From Limnephilus marmoratus (Eukaryota; Arthropoda; Insecta; Trichoptera; Limnephilidae), in the NCBI GenBank assembly GCA_917880885.1, contig OU862908.1:55201819-55265818 (forward strand): a DNA stretch of 64,000 nucleotides, given 5' to 3'. Shown here in pieces: positions 42,396-53,370 of the stretch. Below the pieces are notes generated by a model. That model worked only from the letters and a program-made list of their open reading frames with translations. It did not search any database and was not told the DNA's origin. The translations under genes and the position numbers were made by a program. The first letter of the stretch is position 1, and each line of letters starts with the position of its first letter.

Positions 42396-44335
42396 AGATA
42401 CATGATAAAGTGTTTCTTACGAATGATATAACTTTATTTATTAGCGAAACTACTTTGTCATTTCTTCCAAACCTCTCTTCCTGTTTCCATTCCCTTTCTA
42501 ATTCCCTATTCTACAGTTCTACAAACTCCGGGCTGAAGGCTATTGTATGTTGTCATATTGTTCCCGGTTTTCTTGGAAAGAGATAGTGTCAAAATGGCTT
42601 CTAAAGCTTTACTAATTTATGTTATTTCTCGGGCATCTGTTCATTAGAATACCCCCTTCGCCTATTGAATCATTTCAACATAACTTAGCCGTTCTACTCG
42701 TTCGTAATTGAACATAAATACTAGCCCGCTTTGTATAAAACGTTACGTTTTCTTGCGTAACGCTATCTATTGTAAGAAAAATTTGAAAGGGAACTGACAA
42801 AAAACATTGTAGTTAATTTCCTTTCAAAAAAGCAATAAATTCTGAAAAGGTTTCATCTAGGTCCTGAACTCATTTAACAAGAGTTCAATGGACTTTTTAA
42901 AATAGTTTCTTTAGAACCTTTCCATGTCATACTGAGTCATCAAATTTGGATGATTGCATTTGACCATTCAAACCAACAAATTAGAAAAAAATAGTTAAGG
43001 ACTTGCTATTGGGGACTCCAGAAATCGATCTGAAAAAGATTACGAATAAGCAAATATAAAATCATTTTTAAAATTGTTTGCTTTCTAAAATACTTTATCG
43101 CACGAAGATAAGTCTTTTTTAAAAATTCGTTTTCTTACCTGTTTTTCCTTGGTTTAAAAAAACATATTTCCACGGAAGTCGTATGCCGGTTGAAAGCAAT
43201 TAGAATAGAATCCCCCTTACCCATTCATCACATATTTCAGAAAGCTTGTAAGGAACAATGGTTTAAACATGCCATTAAAACGCGCATAAAAGGGAGTAAA
43301 GTATTACAGAGATTATAAGTTCAGTACGCGATGTAAACATTAAAAGCCTTTTTACAAATGTGCTAGTATTAATGTCTCTTGTTTGCTATACTTGTTAGGT
43401 GAAGTCGCACTTTCCGTTTTCCGTACATTTCCGCCTCTGACCTCCTCGGGGTTTTTTCCGGTTCGCACTTTATTCTTTTTTACGTAAATTATTTGAGCGA
43501 AGTGTTTTTTCCTTCTTGCTTATTGGTTCCTTGTTTCCCAGCAATAGAGCCACAATCCATTTAACATTATATGAGCGGTGAGGAACATATGTTACGTGAA
43601 GAGAAAAACTACACATTTTCGGAGGACAAATAAAAAATGATATAATTTTTATTGCATCTTTGGTTTTAGTTAGACCACGTTTATTTTTTTAAATAGACAG
43701 TGTTTGTGAAAATCATTTTTATATTGAATCATATTAAAGAGTGCCTGGAATTTTACTTTCTAAAATAAAAGTGAAAAAGATATTACATGTTTTAATAAAT
43801 ATTTTCACTGAAGAGCGAACCAATCGGAAAACGATTTGAGTTTAGTCTCCGTACGACTGCGAGCCAAGAGTCGATCAAATGAGTTTTTTTTTATGTTTTT
43901 AGCTGCAGAAATATCTTGACATCATGTAAGATTACAAAAAACATTCGCTCACAAGAAAATATATTTTTAAAATTACTTTTTTTTTGCTTTTTGAAAAGCG
44001 AAATCATTTAATTTAGAAAGGCTATCAATGATTTTATTTTAATGCTAATTAATAAAGTAAGAAAAATTATTTATTCTCCTCTCCATAAACAATTAAGAAA
44101 CATTTAGTGCGGGGATAACATATTTCGAAGTACCCCATCCAATATTGTCTACTATATCAATTATTTTCTCAGCAAATTAGTTTAATCGATAATAAATTAA
44201 TTTAGACACCTTAAAAATTTTTTATTTAGAATCGTATAAAGTCTCAAAGTGATTTAACCATTTTGAAAATGGCCTTGTAAACCAAAACACTTGTCACAAA
44301 AGTAAAAACTCAAATACTTGCAGAACTTTATAATA
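42396..44335. other. No recognised gene
   Basis: No coding motif, RNA gene or element terminus was identified in about 1.9 kb. Confidence 0.5.
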
Positions 44336-44770
44336 ACATTTTTAATTTTAATTTTAAATGAAACTAGACTGAATGCTCTAGAAATGAGATCCGTGAGGCG
44401 AACGTGTGGTAAAACCATGTACGATCGTGTGAGAAACGTGGAGATCCGCAAAAAATGCAAGGATGATGTAAGCGTAATGAGTAAGATTAAGAAAGGGTCG
44501 CACCCATGGTTTGGGCATATAGAGCAAGTGAACGAAGAAAGGGGTGTAAGGAGAATATAAGACGCACATGTGAATGGTAGAAGAAGTCGAGGACGCCCAA
44601 GAAAGACATGGCACAGATACTTGAGTCGGGCCAGAGTCAGAATAATAGAAGAGCATGTAAGAGACGATGTAAACGAGGCAAGGAGTGTGTGCCAAGACCG
44701 AGTTTTTTGACGGTCCGTCCTCTTTGCCTACCCCAGCGAGGAAATGCCGTGATGGTTAGTTAGTTAGTTC
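44336..44770 (+). pseudogene. LINE-d C-terminus, degraded copy
   Basis: The plus strand encodes LNALEMRSVRRTCGKTMYDR, IKKGSHPWFGHIEQVNEE and, after stops, RRSRGRPRKTWH and EARSVCQDRVF, parallel to the better copy at 46777-47397. The 3' end is GATGGTTAGTTAGTTAGTTC, a (TTAG)n tail. Stops and a deletion show it is older than the second copy. Confidence 0.8.
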
Positions 44771-44900
44771 GAATTAAATTTTAAAAATTAAATAGAGTCC
44801 TGCGAATTAATCATAAAAAACAATTAATAGCTATCAATTAGTTTTTTTTTTGTGATATGTTGAAGTTACAGAGCTTACTCCCTTTTTGAAAACATATTAA

Positions 44901-44957
44901 GCCAATTTCGTTAACGCCAGCTTTATAAATGATATAAAGCTGGCGTTAACGACTGGC
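44901..44957. repeat. Strong perfect hairpin, 17-bp core stem
   Basis: GTTAACGCCAGCTTTAT and ATAAAGCTGGCGTTAAC pair around a short AAATGAT loop, and the stem extends outward with GCCAATTTC and GACTGGC. It could be a tiny foldback element. No TSD is evident. Confidence 0.75.
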
Positions 44958-45187
44958 TCTTTTATTGATGCAATAGACCCCAGAGCACACTTTTATAATG
45001 GAAAATCCGAGTAGGCCTAATAACACGCGGGACGTAAAGAAGTCCATTCCACGGTTCATGATAATTATTTTTATGTTTTGGTTACTTTTGTACCGCTGGT
45101 CGTAAATGTGTTTTCCATAAAACAGTTCCTAACTACTGTAAACCTTTCGCCAGAGATCTTGATTTTTTTAGAAAATGTGTTATCAGT

Positions 45188-46364
45188 TACAGTTTGGCAA
45201 TTAAGTGTAGAAAATAAATGATGGCGCTGCGATCGTTTTCTAGTTTTAAATGGCAACACCAAGATGGCTCATAAGACAATGAATGTATGTTTTAAAAAAC
45301 ACTTCTGCCAAAATGCATATTTCATAGCGTATTTGTATTTTCAAAAATTTTGCACAAAAAACTAATGTAATAGAAGTAAAATAAAACAAAACAAGTGGGC
45401 GTTTATTTCGATATAAAAACGTAGGTACTTAAAAATTTAAGTTCATTAAGTAATTATTATCTTCATCCTCCTGTGATTCTTCTTCTTCCATATCTTTATC
45501 TTCATCTAAACGCAGTTCATCGATATCATCATATTATAGTACTGCCTCGTGCATAATATTCTGCCTCAATTTTCATCACGTGTTTGCAACAATTTTTCCA
45601 ATCATCAGCACTTATGCTATTACATATTTTAGTATTATTATGCCCATTTTCCGTTTTCCCGGTGTTTCAAATTTTCCACCTGCCTTTTCCACTTCCTGGA
45701 CCATTCGTCTTACCGTTGATTCAGATTTACCTGTGAAAAATCATTAAAATTATTATTATAGAAGGTAGTTTTAAAAACACACACTAGATAATATTCACTT
45801 GGAAAGAAAGAAAGAGAAAACGAGAAAAAAGTAACTTTTCTACGAGTTTAAAGAAGTTGCATATTATTATTTTTTTATTGAGTTATTCCCTTTTTCCTGT
45901 GACCGCATATTAACTGTCAAATGGAAGTGTCAGATTCGGATTTTTGTAACATAACCTCAAATCAGATTGTAATGGTTATTATCGCTCGAAAATTGGCATA
46001 AATCTTGTAATACTAATGAAATTTATTAAACAAACTATACCTACTACGTACCAGTCATTTCTGCAGTTCGTTTGTAAACATCTTCTAAATTAGACAGAAT
46101 CTTAGGCAGCGTTGAAAAACGCAGTATATAACCCCTCTTGCATCACTATGTAATGGTTTATTCATTTTAATTAAATTCAGGCAAAAAATTAATAAAAATT
46201 ATTATTAAATCAGCGATCTTCCACTTAGATTTAAGACAATAAATCAACCGTAACATGCGGTAACATGACAACCATAGGAAACGTCATATAATTCGGTGCT
46301 GCCATAGTAATGAACACGTTTAGTTCCAATTTATTTAATTTCTACACTTAATTGCCAAACTATA
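45188..46364 (-). mobile_element. Tc1/mariner-superfamily element with TA TSD
   Basis: The left end CAGTTTGGCAATTAAGTGTA and the right end, on the other strand, TAGTTTGGCAATTAAGTGTA are TIRs of about 24 bp. TA flanks both (45188-45189 and 46363-46364). The element is 1173 bp and carries a two-exon transposase remnant on the minus strand. The family resembles insect DDE_3-type transposons. Confidence 0.85.
45429..46165 (-). pseudogene. Split transposase remnant, helix-turn-helix plus acidic tail
   Basis: Exon 1 (46165-46052) starts MNKPLHSDARGVIYCV and, after a frame change, ends EDVYKRTAEMTG. A donor GTACGT follows and an acceptor TTTTTCACAG precedes exon 2 at 45730, giving a 321-bp intron. 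Joining across it gives MTGKSESTVRRMVQEVEKAG, a helix-turn-helix of the kind that binds transposon ends. Exon 2 then jumps to SADDWKNCCKHVMKIEAEYY and, one frame over, DDIDELRLDEDKDMEEEES before the stop at 45429. The catalytic DDE core between about 45640 and 45650 is deleted. The domain order is from sequence; the family parallel is from memory. Confidence 0.75.
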
Positions 46365-46763
46365 GGTGTTAGGTAAATTAATTACTTGTATTATAATATT
46401 TATGTAAGCGTTTATTCATGCATATACTCGTAAACTAGTAGTTCTGCGAATAATAGACTTAGATTAGTACTAAATTAAATCCAAATTTTCCTCTAAAATC
46501 ATTTGGTTTGTAATAGGAACTTGAATACCTACCTACTTTTAATTTAATTAATTCGACGCAAGATTCGTAGAAAATGCGTTTAACAAGGTTAGCTCGTACG
46601 GGCCTTTTTCGAAAAAAAACTCGTCGTGCCGCTTTCGAAATTTGAAACGTAGTTAAAACGTAGCTTGAAGTAAAACACTACAATTTGTATTGCAGTTGAT
46701 TCCAATTTCTTAATGAAACATGGACTTCAAGCTACGTCACGAATTTTTAGCCAATTGCCGCTC

Positions 46764-47410
46764 TACCATCCTTGATTACGAGAGATGGGAAGGCTGATAG
46801 AGATATCGAAAGAAGGGTAAATGCCGGTAACTCCATTAATGGAGGACTGAATGCTGTTGGCGCTAATAAAAAACTGTCAAAAAAAGCGAAGCTAGCAGTC
46901 CACAATGGAGTCCTGGTACCTACCCTGATGTATGGCAGTGAGGCATGGAACTGGCAGAGGAAGGATGAAAGTAAACTGAATGCTGTTGAAATGAGATCCC
47001 TGAGACGTATGTGTGGTAAAACCATGTATGATCGTGTTAGAAATGTGGATATCCGCAAAGAATGTAAGGCTGATGTAAGTATAATGAGCAAAATTAAGAA
47101 AGGGACCCTCAGATGGTTTGGGCACGTAGAGCGAATGAGCGAAGAAAGTAGTGTAAAAAGAATATATGATGCAAATGTGAATGGTAAAAGAAGTCGGGGA
47201 CGCCCGAGGAAGACATGGCATGATCAAGTGAATCAGATACTTGAGACGGGCCATGTCAAAAGTCAGAATAATAGAAGAGTATGTATGAGAGGATGTATGA
47301 ATGTGAGTGAGGCAAAGAGTGTGTGCCAAGACCGAGTTGTTTGGCGGTCCGTCCTCTCTGCCTACCCCTGCGGGGAAACGGCGTGATGGTTAGTTAGTAC
47401 CATCCTTGAT
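46764..47410 (+). mobile_element. LINE-d insertion with 13-bp TSD
   Basis: Perfect 13-bp repeats TACCATCCTTGAT lie at 46764-46776 and 47398-47410. The insert ends in GATGGTTAGTTAG. Its 5' truncation point falls directly after the left TSD. It is the best-dated LINE insertion here after LINE-a, because the coding frame is open throughout. Confidence 0.9.
46777..47386 (+). pseudogene. LINE-d reverse transcriptase C-terminal region, open frame
   Basis: A continuous frame of about 200 codons has no ATG at its start. It reads ERRVNAGNSINGGLNAVGAN, LVPTLMYGSEAWNWQRKDES, LNAVEMRSLRRMCGKTMYDR, GTLRWFGHVERMSEESSVKR, GKRSRGRPRKTWHDQVNQIL and VCQDRVVWRSVLSAYP. This is the thumb and C-terminal region of a widespread insect non-LTR polyprotein. 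The catalytic palm lies upstream of the truncation, so no enzyme activity is possible. Confidence 0.88.
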
Positions 47411-47455
47411 GAGCTAACCTTGTTAAAGGCATTTTCTATGAACCTTGAATTCGAT

Positions 47456-48104
47456 GATTTCACATTTGAAAAATAAATATTTGCTGAAACATTAGCCCGT
47501 CAAATGCCGACGCTAAATTTTCGCTGTGCGCCAACTGCTTATACGAGATTTTTGTAATAAAAATTATGTTTTTGTAATTTGCACTACCTTACCAAATAAC
47601 ATTTTATATATTTTGTATAAAAATAGTGTATAATCAAACATAAGTATTATTTTGACCAGGACAGTTGCTTGTATTCGAAGAAATGATTTTTTTATCATGC
47701 CCATCGGCGACAGGTTAAAACGGTCACCATCTTGAAACCGGAACCGGAACGTAATAAATAATTTACAGGCCGATGTAACGCCAAACGATCAGTTGAAATA
47801 CTCAGTCAATTATGAAGGTTCGCTCAGTCAGCGGGTACTGTATAATTCCATGAAACCAAAAAACCTTTTTTGTTTTACTTTACATATAAAAAAACACCGT
47901 TGTGAACGCTAATAATATTCTGTATAATGCGCAATAATGGTCTGTCATTCCGGACTAACGCCTTTTCATTGTAAGCAATTTGAAAGCATTTAAGCAAACG
48001 GGAGTGAGGTGTCAATTTCCTTAGAAATTTGAATAAGGCTATCATGTAACATAGCGTTCTAAAAAACTGTTTTTTATAATTTTTTTAAAAATTAAATCTC
48101 AATA
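47456..48104. other. No recognised gene
   Basis: Nothing identifiable; sequence is AT-rich with a few GC-richer patches (47690-47770). Confidence 0.5.
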
Positions 48105-48928
48105 TACGAGGGTCAGTCGAAAAGTAATGCCTCCTATTTTTTTCCACTTAAATAAAGTTAGTTAAGTGAAAATTTTGATTTGAATTATCTACTGCTAACT
48201 TTTTGCGTTAACAGGGGGCAACACTGCAGTCGCTTGCAAAATGGCCGACATCGGTGTTCGTATCAGACAGCTTTCTGTGATTGATTCTTGACTGTAGAAG
48301 GTGAAACGCCCATTCGCGAATGCGCCCATTCGTTTCATGAATATGAAACCGAAAAATGTGAACCATGATGCAACAGTGGATGTCAGCACTGCTAGACGAT
48401 GGCCAGGCAGTCAACATTGAGCGAGTTGATGGTGGTGATCCCAGATAACTACAGATGTCGCATTCTCTCCACCAGTAAAGGCAGTGTGATGACGATTATT
48501 CAACAAAAGTTTGTACATGGTAGGACCAAGAAAGTTAACCGGCCAGAATAAAGAAACTCGAAAAACAATGGTCTCACAACACCTGCCGCGCTTAATTTCT
48601 GGAAAAAATTGCAACCGGAGACGTTATGGGTTCATTTTTTTAAACCTGAATCAAAGAGGCAATGGAATCATCATCACACACAGCATCACACAAACTCACC
48701 AAGTACAAAAAAATTCACACCTACATATGTGATCGGCGGGGACATCATGCTTTTTACTACACTGTGATACATACGCTTATTAAAAGATGGACCAAAGCTG
48801 TGGAAATGGACGGAGATTATATTGAAAAGTAATTAATTGATTTTCAACCCATGTAATTGCATTTTTTATTTCTCGACAATTAAAGGGAAAAAATAGACGA
48901 AAAGAAAACTTTTTGACTGACCCTAGTA
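48105..48928 (+). mobile_element. Mariner-like element with both TIRs
   Basis: The left TIR GAGGGTCAGTCGAAAAGTAA starts at 48108 and the right TIR, on the other strand, is CTAGGGTCAGTCAAAAAGTT. TA flanks both ends (48105-48106 and 48927-48928). The interior retains an N-terminal start-like MADIGVRIRQLSVIDS and a C-terminal DGDYIEK before a stop, both mariner features, with many frame breaks between. Length is 820 bp against about 1.3 kb for intact elements. TIRs differ from those of the 145 and 17131 copies, so it is a separate family. Confidence 0.85.
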
Positions 48929-49049
48929 CTAATTTTTAAAGTCTGTGATGTTGATGTGTCACACTACGATTTTCACATAACAATTAATCAAGGCCTTATT
49001 TTTTTTTATTACCCTGAAGTTCAGAAAAAACTGATGTATAACTTTATAT

Positions 49050-49193
49050 CGGCGGTCCCGAAGAACAATGTCGGATCTGCTGAAAATTGAAAATCATTTC
49101 ACAAAAAGCGTTTTGTGTGAAATGAAATTTAAATACTAAAAAAAAATTTCCGACTTTGTTCTTCGGGCCCGTGTTGGGACCGCCAATATTATC
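49050..49193. mobile_element. Small MITE-like foldback
   Basis: GGCGGTCCCGAAGAACAATG on the left is matched by TTTGTTCTTCGGGCCCGTGT then TGGGACCGCC on the right. An inner hairpin TTTCACA..TGTGAAAT sits near the centre. About 140 bp, no coding content, TSD unclear. Confidence 0.7.
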
Positions 49194-49278
49194 TGAATCC
49201 TTCTCACAAACTATTAACTTCTTATGTGGCATTAGTACGTACGCAATCCAAACAATCCCTCAAAATGATACGTTTTTA

Positions 49279-49466
49279 GATTTTCTCGATATTTGTTTTT
49301 GGGGTGTTAAGCCGTGTTGCGCTACCTTCTTCTTTAGCCAACGTTTCGGACAGCGTTGCAGTGTCCATCCTCAGGGCAGATCCGGCAGTTGTGAAGCGTT
49401 GGCTAAAGAAGGAGGTAGCGCAACACGGCATAACACCTCAAAAATGAATATCGAAAATCTCCCATA
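49279..49466. mobile_element. Penelope-like foldback family 2, best copy
   Basis: The arms pair over more than 60 bp, for example GTGTTAAGCCGTGTTGCGCT with GCGCAACACGGCATAACACC. One arm carries the full motif, read on the minus strand as CCTGAGGATGGACACTGCAA then CGCTGTCCGAAACGTTGG. GGACA and TGTCC form its stem between CTGAGGA and GAAAC. The other arm lacks the motif, as in family 1 short copies. No TSD was found. Confidence 0.7.
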
Positions 49467-49544
49467 ATGGATATCATTCTAAACATCAATCGCAAATCAA
49501 TCTGGGTACATTATATTGTGAACCGCGATTGAGAGGCGAATGTG

Positions 49545-49975
49545 GGCACTGCTGCCCCGCCTTATTATTGGATATCCAACTCCTCTTCCATAGGTCACCC
49601 CAAGTGGTTCGCTTCTTTTGGTGACTAAGCTAAGGTGCCCGCGTTCACGGGGTGAGGTCTGGATCGGGAGAGATTGGTTTAGGGAAATCTTTTGACCGGT
49701 CCAACAGGACTCTCTCGAAACATCGCCTTACACCGCAGTGGAAGAGATAGATTCATACGTCTGTCACTCCACAGGTTCCTACCCATATATTATACTGGAG
49801 AATCTTTTTAGGATAGGAAGGAGAGGAAGTTCTGGGATACCTTTTTCCTTCCCAGAATTTCGTCTCCCTCCTTCCTTAAAAAAACCCTCCTCACAGCAAC
49901 CCCAAAGATAACATAGGCCCTGAGGGGAATAATTTTTCTGAGAACCTCCTGAGTGGGTCTAATGCAAAAGAAAAA
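49545..49975 (+). mobile_element. Repeat B, near-complete copy
   Basis: The order is TTATTGGATATCCAACTCCT, CATAGGTCACCCCAAGTGGT, CGTTCACGGGGTGAGGTC, TCTCTCGAAACATCGCCTTA, CCTTCCCAGAATTTCGTCTC, CCCCAAAGATAACATAGGCC, CCTGAGTGGGTCTAATGCAA and an A-rich tail. An internal duplication repeats the GAAGTTCTGGGA region in inverted form near 49800-49860. Confidence 0.8.
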
Positions 49976-51504
49976 AAATCTTTATTTCTCGATTTATCAT
50001 ATTCACTTTAAATACTAAAATAAAATCTACATTTTGTATTACATGGTTATAATACGCCAGCGCCCTTGAAGTGAAAAACGGCGCTATATAAAACAGCCAA
50101 ATATTTTTATCATCTTTATATTTTTATGTGCTTTCTTATTGCTATATCCATATTACAATGTCTATCTTAAATATAAAATAAACTTAAAGGATTTTTTTAC
50201 ACAAATATATCGAATAATATATTGTATTAACTTAACTCTAATTTGGTTGTTGATGTGTGTTTCATGCGGACATTTAAGGACCATGAATGATGTGTGGTTT
50301 AAGTGCGGATGCGGATGTCGAAGGACCTTGCACGTGTTTTGAAATATAGATGTGTGAAAGACCACTGTATAAGTAGAAAAAATGCACTTAAAGAAAAGAA
50401 GGAAGGGACTTACTGACCTTTTGCTATCTTGGCTGGTTTATTCATGCAATTATATACTTGCGGATGCGGATTCAGTTTGAGGATGCGTGGAGTGGAAAAT
50501 TATATGTGTACGCGGCGAGTTTCGATTGACAACACTGATTGTTATGGTAACGAAATTAACATGTACATAGGGATGGGGTAGGATGGGGAAAAGGAACATG
50601 ATAGGGATGGATAGGAAAGAAATATGTGACAATCAATGATATGAAGATGTATGTAGGTAAGTGTAGCTATGAATTGTGTAAACACCCAACCAGTTGTGTT
50701 GTTTTATTTTACAAAATTACCACTTAATTTATACATCCAATAAGCGTGCATTTTTCAGTTTCTATAGTATAAAGTGCACTTGAGACCTTGGAGAATACAT
50801 CACAAAATTGTGCACAGAAAAATAAAGTTATTTTTATATAAAGATTTTTATATCTACATCATTAGCGTAGTATTAATTCTAAAAATAATGTTTTCTTGCT
50901 GTTGATAAACAAATTAGCGTCATAAAAGGTTTGTGTATTCTTACTTAAATAATAATTATTCATGAATTTCGAGGGGTGTTCCTTCGTTCGGTTTACTCGA
51001 GGGTGTAATTGAGGCTGACGGGTCTGCCATTTGCGGTTTTAAAAAGTTACGTCATCCGAGATGACACGCGCGCCGGCTAACGTGTTCATCCCCTTTAAAG
51101 TTTCGAAATGAAGGATCAATTAAGTGCGGTTTTGTGGGGATGTAAACATTTGAGATATTTTGAAGAACACTTTAGGGATAACCGTATTATAAACTAAGGG
51201 TACAGCATTATTAAGTTCCAAAGGACTAATAATATAATTCAAAATGTTCAGATATTTTAAACTGAATTCTTTTAGTGAGTACCTTATTTTATTTGTAAAT
51301 ATCACGTCTTCTGCAATAGGTAGAAGAAAAGGAGTGCTCATTCCAGACCATTGCCTCATCTTCATCGTAACAATTATCTCCTTCAATTGAAACACCAAAT
51401 TAAATGTGTGCATTCCTTCAGTTTCACAAACCCAAAGTGTCTGAAAAATCCTCGCTGAAATAAAGAAACAAAGTTACGGAGATAAAAATCTGATTATTTT
51501 TTTT
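49976..51504. other. No recognised gene
   Basis: Frames at 50139-50365 and 51120-51413 are without motifs. No element ends recognised. Confidence 0.5.
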
Positions 51505-51640
51505 TAGCTAAACACAAGAGGCCCTTAGGAAAATTATTTTCCTCAGGGCTTATGTCATCCTAGGGGATGCTGTGTGGTGGGTTTTTTAAGGAAAGGAAGG
51601 AGAGGACATTCTAAGAATACCTTCCTGAGAATACATCGTT
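51505..51640 (-). mobile_element. Repeat B 3' end
   Basis: TTTTTTTAGCTAAACACAAG, GAGGCCCTTAGGAAAATTAT, TTTCCTCAGGGCTTATGTCA, GGGATGCTGTGTGGTGGG and GGAAGGAGAGGACATTCT mark the 3' portion; the rest is replaced by a LINE-f tail. Confidence 0.75.
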
Positions 51641-51642
51641 AT

Positions 51643-51715
51643 CTTCTTCTTCTTCCTTGCATTGTCCCAACGCATTGCCTTGGTAGACTGTTGGAGTCGA
51701 CTCTTCTCATTCTCT
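51643..51715 (-). pseudogene. LINE-f terminal fragment
   Basis: The minus strand encodes RENEKSRLQQSTKAMRWDNA followed by a lysine-rich end from (AAG)n, matching the tail of 3542-3800 (TRRADPNSLPRQ..). Only the last 24 codons remain. Confidence 0.65.
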
Positions 51716-52904
51716 GGCAATATGTTGGTTATCTTACACACAATGATAAATTGCGACATGCATCTGTCGAGAAAATATTCACCGATATTGATATGTCAGC
51801 AATAAACCTAGACCTATAAATTTACGGATTGGGTAATAGGAACGTTGATAAACCGAAAAGGATTAAAAGTCAAGTTTCCGGAAACAAAATGTCTGAAAAT
51901 TTTACTAAGCAAGAAACATACGATGAAAAATAATATCCATGATTATCAGTTAAATCTTTGCCGGAAAGAGTTAAATAACGTCGGTCATCACGGAAACGGT
52001 CATCACAATTATATACGTAAACAACAATCCTTAAAACGCACCAAACAAACTAAACAATAAAAAAAATATTTTTTTTTATTAAATTAAGCCTTAAAATTCC
52101 AACTTTATTTTAAAATATTAGGTGTTATTGTAACTGTAAAAAATAAGTGCCTTGTTAATGTGTTCCAAAATTTTAAATAGTTCGATAAGAAAAAAATGTT
52201 AATCTCTAAGGAAATCGAGAAATAAAGCTTACAAAATGTTGATAAAATTTTGCAGATTTACTTTTATAACTAGTATAAATTTAAGTAATACGATTTTGAA
52301 AAATGTATTTTAAATTTCATCAACAAAATAACAAGTAACAATCTAAAGAGTGTTCAGAAAAATGAAACTTATTAAGCCCTGCTTACAAAATACTTGGATT
52401 ACTCCCAAATAACCGACTTGAACAAGATTACGTTTGCTCGATTTTTAAAATATTTATAAGATTATTAGCATGCGATACCAAAGTTTTTCGGCTCAACGTA
52501 AATAGGTCATCAAATTTCTATAAATATTTCTTATGCTACAAATAAGGTCTCTATATATATCAACTTTGAACCATCATTTCGTCTGCGATCGATACGGCGT
52601 TGTTTGATAGAAAACTTCTGTTTGCCGAATAGATTTTCAGGGAGAATGCAGTCGGTATGCCGTTCTTCACGAATAAGTTTCTGATGAAATATGCATATTT
52701 GATCTTAACTGTGTATTCCCGGATTAACAAAGGAAAAGGTCGGTAGACTGTTCAGGGGATGTTATAAACGGGCGCCCTGGCATTTTGGGTAGGCATGCGT
52801 TGTATTTTGGTGAAAAACAACAACCTTTGTTACAGAATATGTTCGAGAAAATGACATCAATTCACGCAATAGCAATTTGTTAATTTATATTTTTTAAATT
52901 GGTA
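51716..52904. other. No recognised gene
   Basis: AT-rich; the 71-codon frame at 51845-52060 has no motif. Nothing else recognised. Confidence 0.5.
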
Positions 52905-53370
52905 ACAGGGATGCTGAACAACCTGCGTTATGCAGATGACACGGTACTTCTAACAAGTAACTTTGAGAATTTACAACTTTTGCTAAATCAAGTAGTGAAG
53001 GTAAGAATTTTGGGTTAGAACTGAATATAAATAAAAAAAAATATATGCTCGTAAGCAAAAATAACGCATTGAATGAAATTTTTTATATTGCTGGAACGAA
53101 ACTAGAGAAGGTACAGAGTATTGTATACTTGGGCTGCAATTTAAATGATAGATGAGATCCTTTGGATGAAATCAAATGCCGCATTGAGCAAACTCGGCTA
53201 CGTTTTTTCGATATTATTTTATGGAATGGAAGCATAGACGCTAAATGAAGAACTAATTAGGCGGCTTGAGGCAAGTCAATCGAGATGTGGATCTACAGAA
53301 GAATACTTAAAATAAGCTGGATGGACACGGTTACGGATGAAGATGATATGGTTCGGATGAATAAAGAAAA

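Larger units (their letters stand above)
46551..47455. mobile_element. Foldback element split by LINE-d
   Basis: The arm 46551-46594 (ending AACAAGGTTAGCTC) matches 47411-47455 in reverse complement (GAGCTAACCTTGTT onward), about 45 bp. A second inner pair, ACGTAGCTTGAAGT and ACTTCAAGCTACGT, lies at 46659-46674 and 46724-46738. Without the LINE-d insertion the element would be about 285 bp, a MITE-like size. Confidence 0.6.

Noticed and set aside
48195..48732. Several short overlapping open frames as separate genes
   Set aside because: They are readings of a decayed mariner between its two TIRs.
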